DNA of 64,000 bases, taken from assembly GCF_040436345.1 (NCBI RefSeq), contig NC_133236.1:15438466-15502465 (forward strand), read 5' to 3'. The DNA is from Pagrus major (taxonomy: Eukaryota; Chordata; Actinopteri; Spariformes; Sparidae). Of this stretch, positions 51,340-63,231 are shown in pieces (position 1 is the stretch's first letter; each line of letters starts with the position of its first letter). The notes beneath the pieces are model-generated. The model had not been told where the DNA came from and did not search any database. It worked only from the letters and a program-made list of their open reading frames with translations. The translations under genes were made by a program, and so were the position numbers.

Positions 51340-52090
51340 CACATTCAAGTAAGTTGCACATAGGGGAAACTGTAACTTCAGCGTTAACGTTTACTTTCAT
51401 AACTGCAATCTAAATATAAAGGAATCTGTCTGCCTGTCTATCTGTGTGCTATTCGCATATCTCAAGAACTGTTCCGATCCCTCTGACGTGATCTCATGGG
51501 GAAGCAGACCTAAACAAAATGGAGATTAGTGCGTTGCAACAACTTGCAGAGAGAAAAACACAAAAGCAGTCTGGATGAGTGGGGAGATGCATCAACACGG
51601 GTTTTATATTCTTCAGCAAGAACTGGAGGTGAGATTTTACACAGTTGTATGCTAGCTAACGTTAGCCTCAAGGTGCTACAGGGTGAAAATGAGCTGCTGA
51701 CCCCCTTTTTTTCTTTTTTCTTCAATTGACGGAGTATGTTCATTGAGCCATAAACCACAACAGTGTAAAACAAATATTTGAATTAAGTCTGGGTTACAAA
51801 CCCAACGGGATGGGCTCAACGATTTAGGGCTTGTTTTTAGCTAGCTGCTCGTTAGCTTAGCATCCTAAGGTGCCTGCTGGCAACGATGTGGCTCATTTAT
51901 TGCCATATGAAACAGCGGCAGAGCATCGAAGGGCATATAAAATTGAAACTTTTTAAAATGACTTATTATCTACCTTCTTCCAGAGGCTCTACTGGGGTCA
52001 CGTAGTTCATAAAATCCTTGTAGCTGTTGCTGTCGGATGCCATGTTTTTACTACACTACAGGCACAGAAGAATAAACTTTGCTGAAAGAG
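51340..52090. repeat. Possible mobile-element remnant carrying an exon-like sequence
   Basis: The left part ('gctattcgcatatctcaaga', 'gttgcaacaacttgcagaga') resembles sequence I recall as interspersed in other teleosts. The middle has the 'gctaacgttagc' words typical of such insertions. The right part includes the exon candidate at 51974-52081. Inverted ends were not identified, so both nature and borders are uncertain. Confidence 0.35.
51974..52081 (-). other. Orphan exon-like sequence, acceptor + ATG + 23 codons + donor
   Basis: On the minus strand a good acceptor (CCCTTCTCTTTCAG) ends at 52082. It is followed by 38 noncoding bases and an ATG at 52043 in good context (AACATGG). An open frame then encodes 23 residues beginning MASDSNSYKDF and ending PVEPLEE, and a GAAG|GTAGAT donor follows at 51974/51973. 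I do not recognise the peptide, and no following exon was found to the left. It may be the first coding exon of an unknown gene, or part of a domesticated or decayed transposon. Confidence 0.35.
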
Positions 52091-52660
52091 AAGGGTAAAT
52101 ATGCAGTTTCAGTAACCTCAGATTTATTGAGTATTGTAATGGAATCCATTAATCTTGTCTGTTGTCAAATTGGACGTCTTGATTGTTGTTTTCATTGAGG
52201 ACCATGCGCAATAGTTCCTTGATTCAAGTGTTTTACAGAATAAATGGAAAGCAAACTCGTATTCGTGTCCCTTATTTTTTTGCTGATCCAAAAAATGATC
52301 CATTCTGTGACGTCAAACCGTGTCACGATCCCAAACCACGAGTTTTGTGATCCTTTGCAACCCTAATGTAATGAATATGCATCGTGTGCACACCAGATAA
52401 TCAGAATTAGTGAAATAAACTAGATTTTAACTTAGTATCCCCTCAAATAGGACGACCTCTAGATTATGTAATAGTGCAGATGTCCCCTTAAAAGCCCTGT
52501 CACAACATCTCGTGTTGTGCTTTTAATGGTGTACACAGTATTACAAAACAAATTTGCAATTATGCAAACTACCACAAAAACCACATGGACCATGGATCAT
52601 TCAGACCCCCTTTGCTGGTAATGAAGCCCTGGTTATACCCTGAAGTCACTTGAAAACATT

Positions 52661-52966
52661 CAAAAATTAACTAAATTATCAACAGAATGTGAATAACAGT
52701 TATGATGTTATGACATCTATGTATTGTGTTGCAGAGATATCAGCTGAAGCTAGCATACTAATCAGCTAACCCTGGTCCAAAGCTCCTGTGCTAGCGGTGA
52801 AAACAACACTTTCCCAGCGCTCTGAGCTCTGTCTGGACTGCTAGCTGCACAGCCAACTGAGCTTACTAGCCAATGGGAGCTACAGGTAGCAGCACTTAGC
52901 AGTAAATCCAATGACATGCTGCCCCTATTTGTGACAGGTCGCAATTCTTACATACCGCACGTTTAA
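52661..52966 (-). mobile_element. 'AAAGGTGCACTATGTAAG' element, uninterrupted copy
   Basis: Read on the minus strand it starts 'taaacgtgcggtatgtaag', continues 'tcacaaataggggcagc' and 'gtgcagctagcagtccaga', then 'atctctgcaacacaat', and ends 'cagaatgtgaataacag' reversed. The same order is found on the plus strand at 60525-60780 and 61045-61140, where it is split. About 306 bp, noncoding. Confidence 0.65.
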
Positions 52967-53399
52967 AGGCCATCGAATTAGATTAAAATCTCAAGAATAA
53001 AGGTAGTAAGTGGACCTTTGAGTTGAGACTACCTTGCTACACATGCTAATTTTAGGGAGTAAGGCAAAGTCAGGCACGGAAAAGATTGCAACAGCCATTG
53101 CCACCACACTGAGCTTTACCATGGCTCTTTAGAAACCTATGGGTGACGTCATGGAGGCTACAATCCCAAGCTGCAATCCATTGATACTGAATTGACATTG
53201 AATTTGATATTTCCAAGGTGGTATCCCTGACTTCCAATCTAAATGCATCAAACATGGATGCCCACAGCAAACTGATGTTGGTAAGGCAACTCTCTGAACT
53301 TCACAAGCAACCACAGCACCTGATTTACAAGATTAGCACACGTAATAGAGACAGGAGGAGTAGGCTCGTACTGCTCGATGCAAAGACTTCTGTCGAGCA

Positions 53400-53830
53400 C
53401 AAATGTCATGGTTTGGGTTTTTTGTTAATCATTTCCTGTTTTATTTTGGAGATTATATCCTTGTGTCATGTGTTACTTTCCACTTCCTGTCTTTGTCTGT
53501 TTTCCCACCCTTTTTCCTGCTCAACTTTGTTCCATTAATCACTCTCAGTGTATTTAAGTCTGTGTTTTTCCTTCACTCTCGGGTTCTCTGTGTCTCCTGC
53601 GTCTGTTTCCTGGTCCTTGTGTGTTCCTGATTTGTCCTTTTTTCATACTACTGTGATGTCATATGTGTTTATGTTGGTGATAGTGGGCTTGGTGGATCTT
53701 ACCTGAGTTTCCGACTTTGAGTTCTGACTTGGATAATCGTTCCATTGCACTATTTCATGTTGGAGGTTGTTTTTTCCCTGCGTTCCGAGTACAATGGACT
53801 GCGGCATACATCCATGTTTCTACATCGATT
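53400..53830 (+). repeat. T-rich repeat-like sequence ('tcctgttttattttgg')
   Basis: The stretch is pyrimidine-rich and strand-biased, with words such as 'cacttcctgtctttgtctg' and 'gtatttaagtctgtgttttt' that I associate with a widespread teleost retroelement or MITE. No copies elsewhere in the window confirm it. Confidence 0.35.
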
Positions 53831-55429
53831 TAGTATTTAAAAGAGCCAGATTCAAAATGAATCATCAAAATTGCTGCAAAAGTGTTCAAAAACACCGGAT
53901 TCAAAAATTCCCACAATAAAATAGTTGTTGGTTAGACTGTCTTTACAGACCTCTTCTAAATTAAACCCCCTGTTTAAATTTTGATGTCTTTAACATCAGG
54001 GTTGTTGTCACAGACTTTAAAATGCCTTCAGAGCCACAAAGGAAATCATACAACTGTTTTCAGAGAGCACTACTCGTGACAAGTCGGCTCATCGTTATGT
54101 ATTTATTGTCCTTATTGGCGGAGTGCTTCTTCAAAACCATTTCTGAATACTTTTCCATCAAAAGGCACGTTTCACTCCTCGTGCCTGCTTGTGAATAATA
54201 ACACTGTGACATTAACAACTCCCACTCATCCTCCCACTTCAGTGTGCCTCTAACTTTTGTGTCCAGCACGGAGGTGTGCGGGGTGATGAAATCACACTGC
54301 AGGGAAATCTACTGGCTCATTGACTTTATTGCACACCACTCCACCCCCAAAGCTCCAAGTGAATGAAGTGAAAGAACTCACCCTCACTTGCCCTCCGATT
54401 CAGAGTCCTGCTGGATGTATTAATACAGACTTTGTAGCCTGTCTCAGCCACTTTGATGCTATCTCCTCAGAATGAATGGGCTGCATGTTTCTGCTGGCAT
54501 AACCTCTGTGGCCAGTCTGAATGGGACTCTCCACTGTTCTTTGCAAGGGGAAAAAGGTTGCTCCTTGCACGCCTACCCTTCCTTTTCTTCTCTCCAGACA
54601 AAAGAATAATGAAGTTATTTATGTGCAGCTCATTACAGTCTCTCTCAGATATAACTAATCTTTTTCCTCTGGCCACTGTCCGTCGTTTAGAAGACCCCGA
54701 AAAAGCAAAACCTGTATCCAATTTCACACTGTCCGGTTCCTCAGATGAATTGAACCAAAAAGTTGAATTGATCTCTTGGGCCAAGGGGATGACGGTGATG
54801 TCTTAATAGATGAAGTGCAGTTTGTTGGAGGGTAGTAATAAAAGTGACAAATAAGATTTGGTAGAGCTGTATATAGAGTTTGTCTCCAGAATGATGATGA
54901 AAGAAGTCAAGCTTGGAGAGTAATTAACATAAAAGTAAAATCATAAGTGCCATGTTGATATATTTCATCAGAGGTATTGAAGAGGCATTTTATTCTAAAG
55001 TAACAAAAGCATATATGGACACCCTACAATACTAAGCAATACAATGCAACACCACAAACTAGAGCCTCGAATTGAGCGTGAAAGTACATTATTGCTCTTG
55101 AAGCATAAGCTGACAACAAAAACTGGAATCAAGGTCCTCTCTCAAACAAACAAGAAAAGCTGAAATGCACAATATGTCAACCCTGCTGCTAGTGTTCTCT
55201 ATTTAAGCAAAACAAAAGACTTTTGCTGAGTGTAAAGCCAGAATTTACATCGGATTCTGCTCCATAGCTGTTTACTGACGTGAGGAGACTTTTGGGATAA
55301 AAACACAGATTTATCTTCACTCCCGTTTATCAACCTGACTGCAGCAATGATCTGCAGAGGTGACCTCCAGAGGTGTTATGTTGACGGCTGAGTGAAGCTG
55401 GAAGGGAAATGTACTTTACTATGAGAACA

Positions 55430-55600
55430 ACACTGCAGAGAGGAGAAGGGAAAAAACAAGAGAGAGAACCAAGTCTTTGGTGAGTGCTGAGTTCAGTGAG
55501 AGTTGACCTGAAGTCAGACAAAGAGTCACACACACCCTCAGTTGCATGCTAGCTAATGGCTAATATGTTGTAAAGTGATTCGGCTGTTTGAGGCGAATAA
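55430..55600. repeat. Low-copy repeat shared with 49510-49680
   Basis: See the partner copy: shared blocks are 'ggagaaggga', 'tctttggtgagtgctgagtt' and 'catgctagctaatggctaat'. The two lie 5.9 kb apart in direct orientation. Confidence 0.4.
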
Positions 55601-58600
55601 GTACTAGTGTGAGTAACACGAATAAATACAAATCATCCTGTGGTCAAGCTCGCTTCGCTGGTGGTAAACACCAATAAGCTGACTGACATTTGTGACTCAG
55701 GCACAAATGTTCACAGACGAGATAATGTTTTAAAATTTCGTTCACGTTTAGTTTAGTCTCATTTGCCGAGTACGACAGTAGTGGCGGACAACCAAATGTC
55801 AGTAAACTCGTGGATTTCTTTGGGTTTATACATTGTTGGAAACATAAGTACACAACTCAACAAATTATAAACAAAGATCTTTTGGGTATTTTAATGCAGA
55901 ATTATTACATATATCTTTAAACCTGCAGTTTTGTCCACTGTCTTCTTCTGGCAGTGAGAGTAATTACATGAACACTGTCAACGCATGCTTATGGTTTATT
56001 CCTTCAGGTGAGCTCACACCTATTTCCCTCCACCCCACGCAGGAATGCTCTCTTCAAATCTTTTTTATGCACAAGGGGAGCATCAGAAACTCTTCTTGGT
56101 TGCCTTTTAGGTTTTTCCACCATACTCTTTTTTGCTCCGTCGCTACATTTGCTCCCCCTTTTAGCTCTGGCAAAACCAATCATTGCTGATTGATATAAAA
56201 CCATCATTATCATTAGATGTAAAACCTCCAGTATACTGCGAAATACAGAGGCATTTACTTGGCCGTTGTTAGCTAAATCAGCATTCTGTGAACGTGTTTG
56301 GCAAAGGCTTGAATGGAATGGATGTTCATTTACAAGACTCCAGCTTTCACAAAGGTAGCATCTATCGCTACCATACTGGGTTGCATAACATACTGCACAA
56401 GTGTCCACCCCAGGTAGCTATTGAATAAATGTGCCAAACATTGCAGTGAAGGCGGTCAGAAGCCGCCTACTGTACACCTCTCTGGCACTTAGTATGTGTT
56501 ATGAAACTGAGTTTATTTGAGGGATAAAGAAATAAATCAGCAGGAATAAGTTGGCAGGAACAAACTCATTAATGATAATTTAGCGGTTTCTGGAGCATAT
56601 ACACAATATTTCATGTCGTTACAGCATGCATGACCTGAATAAATCCTAATACTTAGTTCTGATGTCGGCTGTCCAGGGTTGACTGAGTTGCCTTATGTTG
56701 TCGACAGCTGTATGCGTGACTTTTCATGTCCTGGAAGATGAAGAGAGCAGAGCAGGAGATGACTTCTGCCTCCAGAATACACAGATTAGACTCTCTGTTG
56801 CTTCTCTCTGCCCTGTTTACTCTTCACACCTGAGCAGGCATACAAATAAACCTGCAGTGCTGCCATAAAATGCTCAACACTCATGATTAATATTTTATTT
56901 TTCCTGCAGCTCGCTGAGGAGCTTATGCAAGGAGTAAAATCAGCAGGTCTCCAGAGACATTTCCTGCGTGTGTGCATGTAGAACGAGCGTGTACTGTACT
57001 GTTAGTACCAGCCGTTCGCGAAAGTGGGCTCGGCAGTAGTTGGCAGGTTGAGAAAAATAACGGAGCTGGAGATGTTCCTCCCTCCATCTGTTTACTTGCT
57101 TCAGATAATTAGAGAAATATTAGTTACAATGCCAGCAGTGCATTAATGGCCGGTGTCACGCTTCCTTCTTTGGCTCAGTGTCACCTTGTCATCTCTCCCC
57201 ACCACAAACACACCTCAGCAGAATCAGGCCCACTTATGCATGGGATATCCCAGCGCTGTGTCGCTATTGTGCAAACACTCTAAAAGGACATACTGTATTC
57301 CAACTGTCCTTTTCTCCCTTTGTATCATCTAAACACAGACAATTTAAAGCTATACTCTACATATTTTATTTACAAAGTTCTTGAAGGCTTAAACCTGGAA
57401 GTGGAATATATTTTCTGCTCTTAGAAGTGACAAGAGGAAAAAGTGGACAATCTCATCACAATGTCCATTTAGAAAAAGTCCTCCAAAAAGTATGTTTGTA
57501 ACGGCCCCGTAGAACGACACATAGAAACGTTTTCTGATCCAACGCCAGAACAACATCCTGAATCAGGTTTAGGCTCAACCATCAACTGTATTTAACGACC
57601 TGGGAATGAGATTCGACAATCAACTATCTCCAGAATCTCTTCCGCTAACTCTGACTGGTATGTTTACAAAAAGTAACCAACAAATCCTGCATAGTATGCC
57701 TTTATTAAAGCAAGATTTCATTTCCCAAGATGCTTACGAGTCAGTTATTTTGTGGATGTCATTAGTAAGGAAACCTAAATCAGAATGAGTGGCATGAGAC
57801 ACAGACATCACGTCTTTCTTCCTCTATTAAAAGTTACACCGTCTTCCTCTACAGTGCTTAAGAAAAATGGAAATAAACAATTTTATGATGAATGGGAAAC
57901 ATCTGTTTGTTCCATAACTAAATGGATCATGTGGAGAGTTTGTTTTCTTAACGGTCCAATTTGTAAGAAAAGTTGATTTTTGAGTCTCATTCCCAATCCA
58001 ACTTCGGTGCTCTGGGTTGTGTGAGACTCAAATATTAATTTTTCATACAAATAGGTCCTTTAAGGTCAAGAACAAACAATAAACCCCTTCATCCCTATGG
58101 GACCTTTTGGGTCATTTCAAGCCTTCAGTCACAAGATTTTATACCTCGCCGTGCTGTAGTTTTGTGTTATCATGTAGCAAATAACAGCTGATAATCATTC
58201 GCTAGCTAGTGACAGACTAGTTATTCAGCTTAGCTCTCTGCATAACTATCACATACAAAGCTCTAGCTGGGTTACGAATCTACAGTGCATTGTTAACTAG
58301 GAGCTACTGTCAGCACATTCAAAAGCCTACACACAAAATGTGCCATTAATGAAATATCTCCACAGTTACAAGAACATTAAGTAAACTTGAGTGGCCCTTA
58401 CAGACTGGATCTTAATCACTGTATCAAACCAGTGAATAAATCACATGATGAATCACTGCAGCAATGAAGTTTGTAGCTGAAATGAGCAGCGCTGAGTCAA
58501 ATGGTAATTGTTGTGCAACACTCACACAGTTCATTGTTAACACTCCTGACATTGACTCATTAGTGATCCGCGGTGCAGGGACATGACACATGCTTGGCAT

Positions 58601-60394
58601 TTATCTCAAACAACACATTTACATTATACTGACTGCTCCTTTTGACATCTGCCCACATTAAAACACTCCTACGAAGTCAATCTCTCGCTGTCTCACGGTT
58701 CACACACACTATTATCTCTGCTGCAGATCAGCGACCATTCACTGGGTCCTGCAGACGGCAAAGGAGGCCATGTGTGTATGTTTGACCGAGCCGCGGAGTG
58801 TAAAGCAGTGGCTAAATCTCTGTAAGCAGGCCCTGGCATTGCTCCCCAATTGCCTGCCTGCTGTGTGGGCAGGGGCCTGTAGGGGACTAATCCCTTGGCA
58901 TGGGCACGGGTCACACATGTTGATGTGTATGTGTCTATTTGTGTGTTCACGTTGAAGACCCAAGCTGCAGGATAAAGACGAGACCTGGCAACAGATTCAT
59001 CAAGCCCCGACTAATAACTTGCAACGCCTTTTATGCTTAACTAGCAGCCTTCACACAAAATCTTGGCTGCTCCTTAGAGATGACGGCTAATGATTTTGGA
59101 GGCCTGCCTCATACTGTACTGACAGGGACAGTCCTGCTCTTACGTAACCTTGGTCTGAAGGAGATTGCGTCGGAGTGAGAGGCCTTTGACCTTTACATGC
59201 TGCTCGGTTTTTGCTTAAGTGAGCAGCAGTGGTGGCTGTAAAAGTTGACAGGCTGCTTCAGCCTTGTCAACCTGTACGTGTAGATGGCGACGAGGGTAAG
59301 GCAGCTTTCCTGTCTGTTATCTTGGCAGTTAAGGTGACCTGCAAGGGGCCTGAAGGCAGCAAGAAAAGACTCTGCTCTGCAGCCTCACAAGTCATGCAAA
59401 ACCACAGTTAAGTTCAAACATTTCTTCTTGTTGCATGTGTTTTGGTGCAATTTTCTATTTCTCTCTTGTCAAAGCACTGTGCTCATGGTCTGCTAAGAAC
59501 CCTGAACACCACACATTGTAGTTTTCACACTTGGGTTTTAAACAAAGAAGCTTTCAAGGTGCTGGTAGGTGGATTTTGGTACCTTCAGACAGAGGCAGGC
59601 TAACTGTTTCCCCGTTTCCAGTCTTTATGCTAAGCTAAGCTAAGCTAACTGACTGCTCACTGTGGCTTTAAATCTAAGGTAACAGACATGAAAGTGGTGC
59701 TAATCTCCTCTAAGAAAGTGAATTCTTCCCAAAATGGAACATCTTCTGCTTTTAATTGAATGAGCCAAACTATTAAAAGTTTAGCAAGTGGAAGTGACTT
59801 AATTATTCCGGGTGTAGTCTCTAAATAAAGCTCGGTAATAACAGAGGGGATCTGCATTAGAGAAAACAGCAGGGCGACAAGGCTCAGCTCTACTTGCTTT
59901 ACTTAGCAACACTGCTGTGAAGTTTAATCTAATAGCAAGAGTTTCAAACAAGCAGCTTTTAATCTCACTCTTCTACGTGTTGTGGTGGGAAAATAGATAA
60001 AAGATATCTTGGGACTATCTGGTCTGTTTCCTAACCGCAACATTAAATTACACTTGAATCAGCTATCATAATAAGTGGCCTCTTATATCAAAGTACAGCA
60101 TCCATTCACATATTGATCCTTCCACTCGGGAGTCCAGTCTAGGGAATAAAACTGTCCAATTACTTCCTGTAACATATTGCACAATCGTTACAAAAGTGAC
60201 AGCTCCAGGTGACAACAGCTAACATCAAATAATTGGTGAGCAGCGACGCCTGACCTTCAAGAATCACATGCCACGGGGTCTCCAGGACTCTCCGGAGTCC
60301 TCACTTGGCCTGCAAGGGCGACACATTCACGGGGCTGCTGACTGTCAAACACTAATTGGGGTTGTAGCGGAGGCTAAATACAGCATAGCATTTT

Positions 60395-61577
60395 AAAGGA
60401 TAAATTCACCCAAAAATGAAAAGTTAGTCATCAGCTACTCACCCTCATGCTGATGGAAAGTCAGAAAACATTTCTGGAGCTGCTAACCCTTTTAGCTAAG
60501 CAGCTACAGTGAACATTTTGGCTCAAAGGTGCACTATGTAAGAACTGGCCGCCTTCATACTAAAAACAAATAGGGGGCAGCGTTTCACCACAGTAACTGC
60601 TAACTGCTGCTAGCTGTAGGTGCCGTTAGCTATTTAGCTCAGTTAGCAGTGCAGCTAGCAGTCCAGACTGTGAGCTCAGAGCACTGGGGAAGTGTTGGTG
60701 TTTTTCGAGGGAGCTGAAGACCGGGACTGGCCTGGGCTAGCTGATTAGCATGCTAACTTCAGTATCTCTGCACTCTGACTTGTCGGATGACTTGTCACCG
60801 GACGCCTATTCCCATCGCTACATGAAACAACAACAACAACCTCCGAGCTAGCGACCTACATGCTGAAACTGGCAGGTTACCCTCACACACCCGTTAGCTA
60901 ACAGCACAAACTAGCTAGCAGCTGTTACCTTGTCTTAAGCGCGATTTTAGCCATTTTAATGCCCAAGACAATTGAGCAGTGTGTAACGGCGACGCTTTCC
61001 GCGATACCAGAATGAGAATCGGTGCAGCCAGACCTTTCTCCACCAGACTAATATCTCTGCAACACAATCTATAGACAACATGATGTCATAAGTGTTATTT
61101 CTTCACATTCTGTTGATAATTTTAGCTAATAAAAGATTTAAAATACACCAGATAAAAAACTATAAAATGCCTCTATAAACTCGTCCCATGTAATCCAAGT
61201 CTTGAGAAGCCCCGGACACTGAATTCATTTAAAAAGATGTTATTCACGCCGATTTTGAAGACGACTTCTTCATTGTAGCTGTGAAGCTAAAAGCATTCGC
61301 ATGTCTTTTGAAATCAATTTGGGATCTCAGGGCTTCTGGAGACTTGTATAACGTTGGGTGAGCTGTATGGAGGAATTTTACGTTTTTTTTTTTCCTGTTG
61401 ATCTTTTACGTTTTAAAACAAGTCCCCATCTACTTCGGTTGTTTTGGGGAATGCTGCACCGCTGTTTTGTTGTGAAACTCCACAGATGTTTTGTGGACTA
61501 CGAAACTTAACCTGACTTTCCTTTAGCATGTGAGTAGCTAGTGAGTGAATTTTCATTTATGGGTGAACTTATCCTTT
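60395..61577. mobile_element. TIR element of 1.18 kb with another element nested inside
   Basis: The left end starts AAAGGATAAATTCACCC and the right end, reverse-complemented, AAAGGATAAGTTCACCC. The inverted repeats extend over 28 bases with two mismatches by my count. The interior has no transposase frame. A copy of a different family is inserted at about 60525-61140. The right arm (61180-61577) carries longer family-specific sequence than the left. Confidence 0.75.
60525..61140 (+). mobile_element. Nested and split 'AAAGGTGCACTATGTAAG' element
   Basis: The left part at 60525-60780 and the right part at 61045-61140 are collinear with the continuous minus-strand copy at 52661-52966. About 265 bases in the middle (with 'caacaacaacaacctccgag') are absent from the other copy, so they are a further insertion or unrelated DNA. 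Confidence 0.6.
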
Positions 61578-61761
61578 AATCTGTGTGTATACATCTGTGG
61601 GAAAGTAGTGCAATGACATTCTGTCATAGTAACGCTCCTCTGAATATGCAGCACAATTGATTTCCTTCCTTATAATGGTAATTGTTTGGCACATAATGAT
61701 CACTGACTACAGGACGTATTTCACCCACATTTAATTTACTACTGCCACACTGACATAAAAG

Positions 61762-61777
61762 CCCCCCCCCCCCCCCC
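61762..61777 (+). repeat. Poly-C run, 16 bases
   Basis: An uninterrupted run of 16 cytosines, seen directly. Its length is prone to sequencing error. Confidence 0.85.
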
Positions 61778-62099
61778 ACATTAAATTATTCAGCTCCGGT
61801 ATACAGGTCTGTTTGTGTGAAGCAATTTTCTCAAGGGCAGAACGCATAAAGCATTATAATCTTGGCATAAAAACCCTTTAGGCAATTAGAAATTATTTCA
61901 TGCTTGTAGATTTGTTGTGGGGACCAGAACAGGCACTGATGCCCGTGAGCCTGCGAGTCTATAACCTCAATTATCCAGCATGATATCAGAAATGAGGAAG
62001 GCAGGTGAGTTGTGGGGCAGTTATTAAAAAAAGAAGAAAGAACAGGGGGCTGTGCTCGTTCCCCTGAAAGATATTGGATTTGGTTTCATAACACACAGC

Positions 62100-63068
62100 A
62101 ATGGTGGTGGTGGGTGTGTTGGGTTTGTTTTGAGGAGCATGACGCGCAAAATCCACCCCTGCGCGCTTGATCTCACGTGCGACGCGCAAATAACGCGAAA
62201 GGTTTTACTCCAGGGGACGCGAGGGGTGACCGACGCGCAGGTGGGCGGCCGAGAGGTAGAAGAAGGGAAAAGTGTGACTTCCTTTTTTATTCTTTAATTT
62301 TTTTTTGCACATGCAGCCCTCGGGAAAGTTAAAGGGGCCCGGTCACGGAGGAGAAGAGCGCATGGTAGGAGGGCAGCTGATGGTCCTCTGTCATCATCAT
62401 CCTCCTCCTCCTCCTCCTCATTATCAGCAGGAGCAGCACGGCTTTTCTGCACTGAGGAGGGATTCGTGTGAAGGGGGAGGCGCCCGAGCGTGGCGACTGC
62501 CGCCCGAATTTAACAATTAACCTTGATGAACACAGATTGGTTTCACTTAGCCGAACAGGCGCAGGTGCGTGGAGCGGAGAGATCCCGTGTTTACGGCCGG
62601 ACACTGACGCATTTCACAGAAACTACACGGATTGAGGATATCGCAGCTCATATCTTTTTCTTTCTTTTTTTTTTTAACCCCCCCACGGGACAGGATGCGT
62701 GTTACAGCGGGAGCCCGTCCGATACTCATCCGAATTCAGGAGCGTCGCTGAATTGATTTGGAAACATATATCGGAATTTGACCGCCGTGTCATTGCCCAG
62801 CAGCTGAAAAGCATCAGGAGACAAGAAGGAGAAGAAGAGGAAAAGAAGAAGAAGAGGAGGAAGAAGGCGGGGGGTGGGGGGGGATAAAACCTGTCCGCTT
62901 CGCTACTCTTCATCTGCGCCCTGGACTGGCTTGAAATGAGGACCACATCCCGGCTGTGAAGAAGGCGAAAAGCGGGGCGGCAGTGTGTTTTTTTTTTCCC
63001 TCTTCGGCTCTCAAGGACGCAAATACAAAAAAAAGTGGCCGCCGGTCCGGGCCGAGCTGAAGCGAAGC
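62100..63068 (+). promoter_or_regulatory. slc24a4: SLC24A4 GC-rich promoter and 5'UTR
   Basis: CpG density rises sharply from about 62130 ('gacgcgcaaa', 'cgtgcgacgcgc', 'gaccgacgcgcaggtg') and stays high to the start codon, as in a CpG-island promoter. The leader also contains a (TCC)n tract near 62398-62420, a T run near 62660 and a purine-rich GAA/GAG tract at 62815-62880. Short upstream open frames exist. The transcription start cannot be placed. No other gene is seen here. Confidence 0.6.
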
Positions 63069-63231
63069 ATGGAGCGGGACGACACCGACACCGCGAGCGC
63101 GTCCAAAAAGACTATAATCGCGAAGATATTTAAAGTTCGCAAGAGGAGGGAGATGCTTTTCGTGCAGGTGTGCTTTGTCTGCAGTGTCCTCTTCGTGGCG
63201 TGGAGCATGTCGGCGCTGCTGACCAAGACAG
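63069..63231 (+). CDS. slc24a4: Sodium/potassium/calcium exchanger 4, first coding exon (partial gene)
   Basis: SLC24A4 (NCKX4) is a plasma-membrane exchanger that extrudes calcium and potassium in return for sodium; it is known in olfactory, enamel and brain tissue. This exon encodes 54 residues plus one base of the next codon, ending in a G|GTGAGT donor at 63231/63232. The ATG at 63069 has A at -3 and G at +4 and is the first in-frame ATG. The peptide has a hydrophilic start (MERDDTDTASASKK), then KVRKRREML, which aligns with KVRRRREML of human NCKX4. A hydrophobic signal/anchor segment follows at about residues 31-52 (FVQVCFVCSVLFVAW). The exchanger domains lie beyond the right edge. Position after CPSF2 on the same strand agrees with human synteny. 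An SLC24 paralog is the main alternative. Confidence 0.82.

Larger units (their letters stand above)
44865..62000. other. Intergenic region between CPSF2 and SLC24A4
   Basis: About 17 kb without a recognisable protein-coding gene. It holds a long GT microsatellite, several element remnants and one exon-like sequence (51974-52081), listed separately. The segments 44.9-47.5, 47.7-49.5, 50.0-51.3, 53.9-55.4 and 55.9-60.3 kb show only short open frames without known motifs. One of these is a 134-codon minus-strand frame at 56004-56408. Confidence 0.55.

Noticed and set aside
54453-54806. Overlapping open frames of 117 (plus) and 105 (minus) codons
   Set aside because: No motif, no splice context and no recognisable homology; both strands being open suggests chance.
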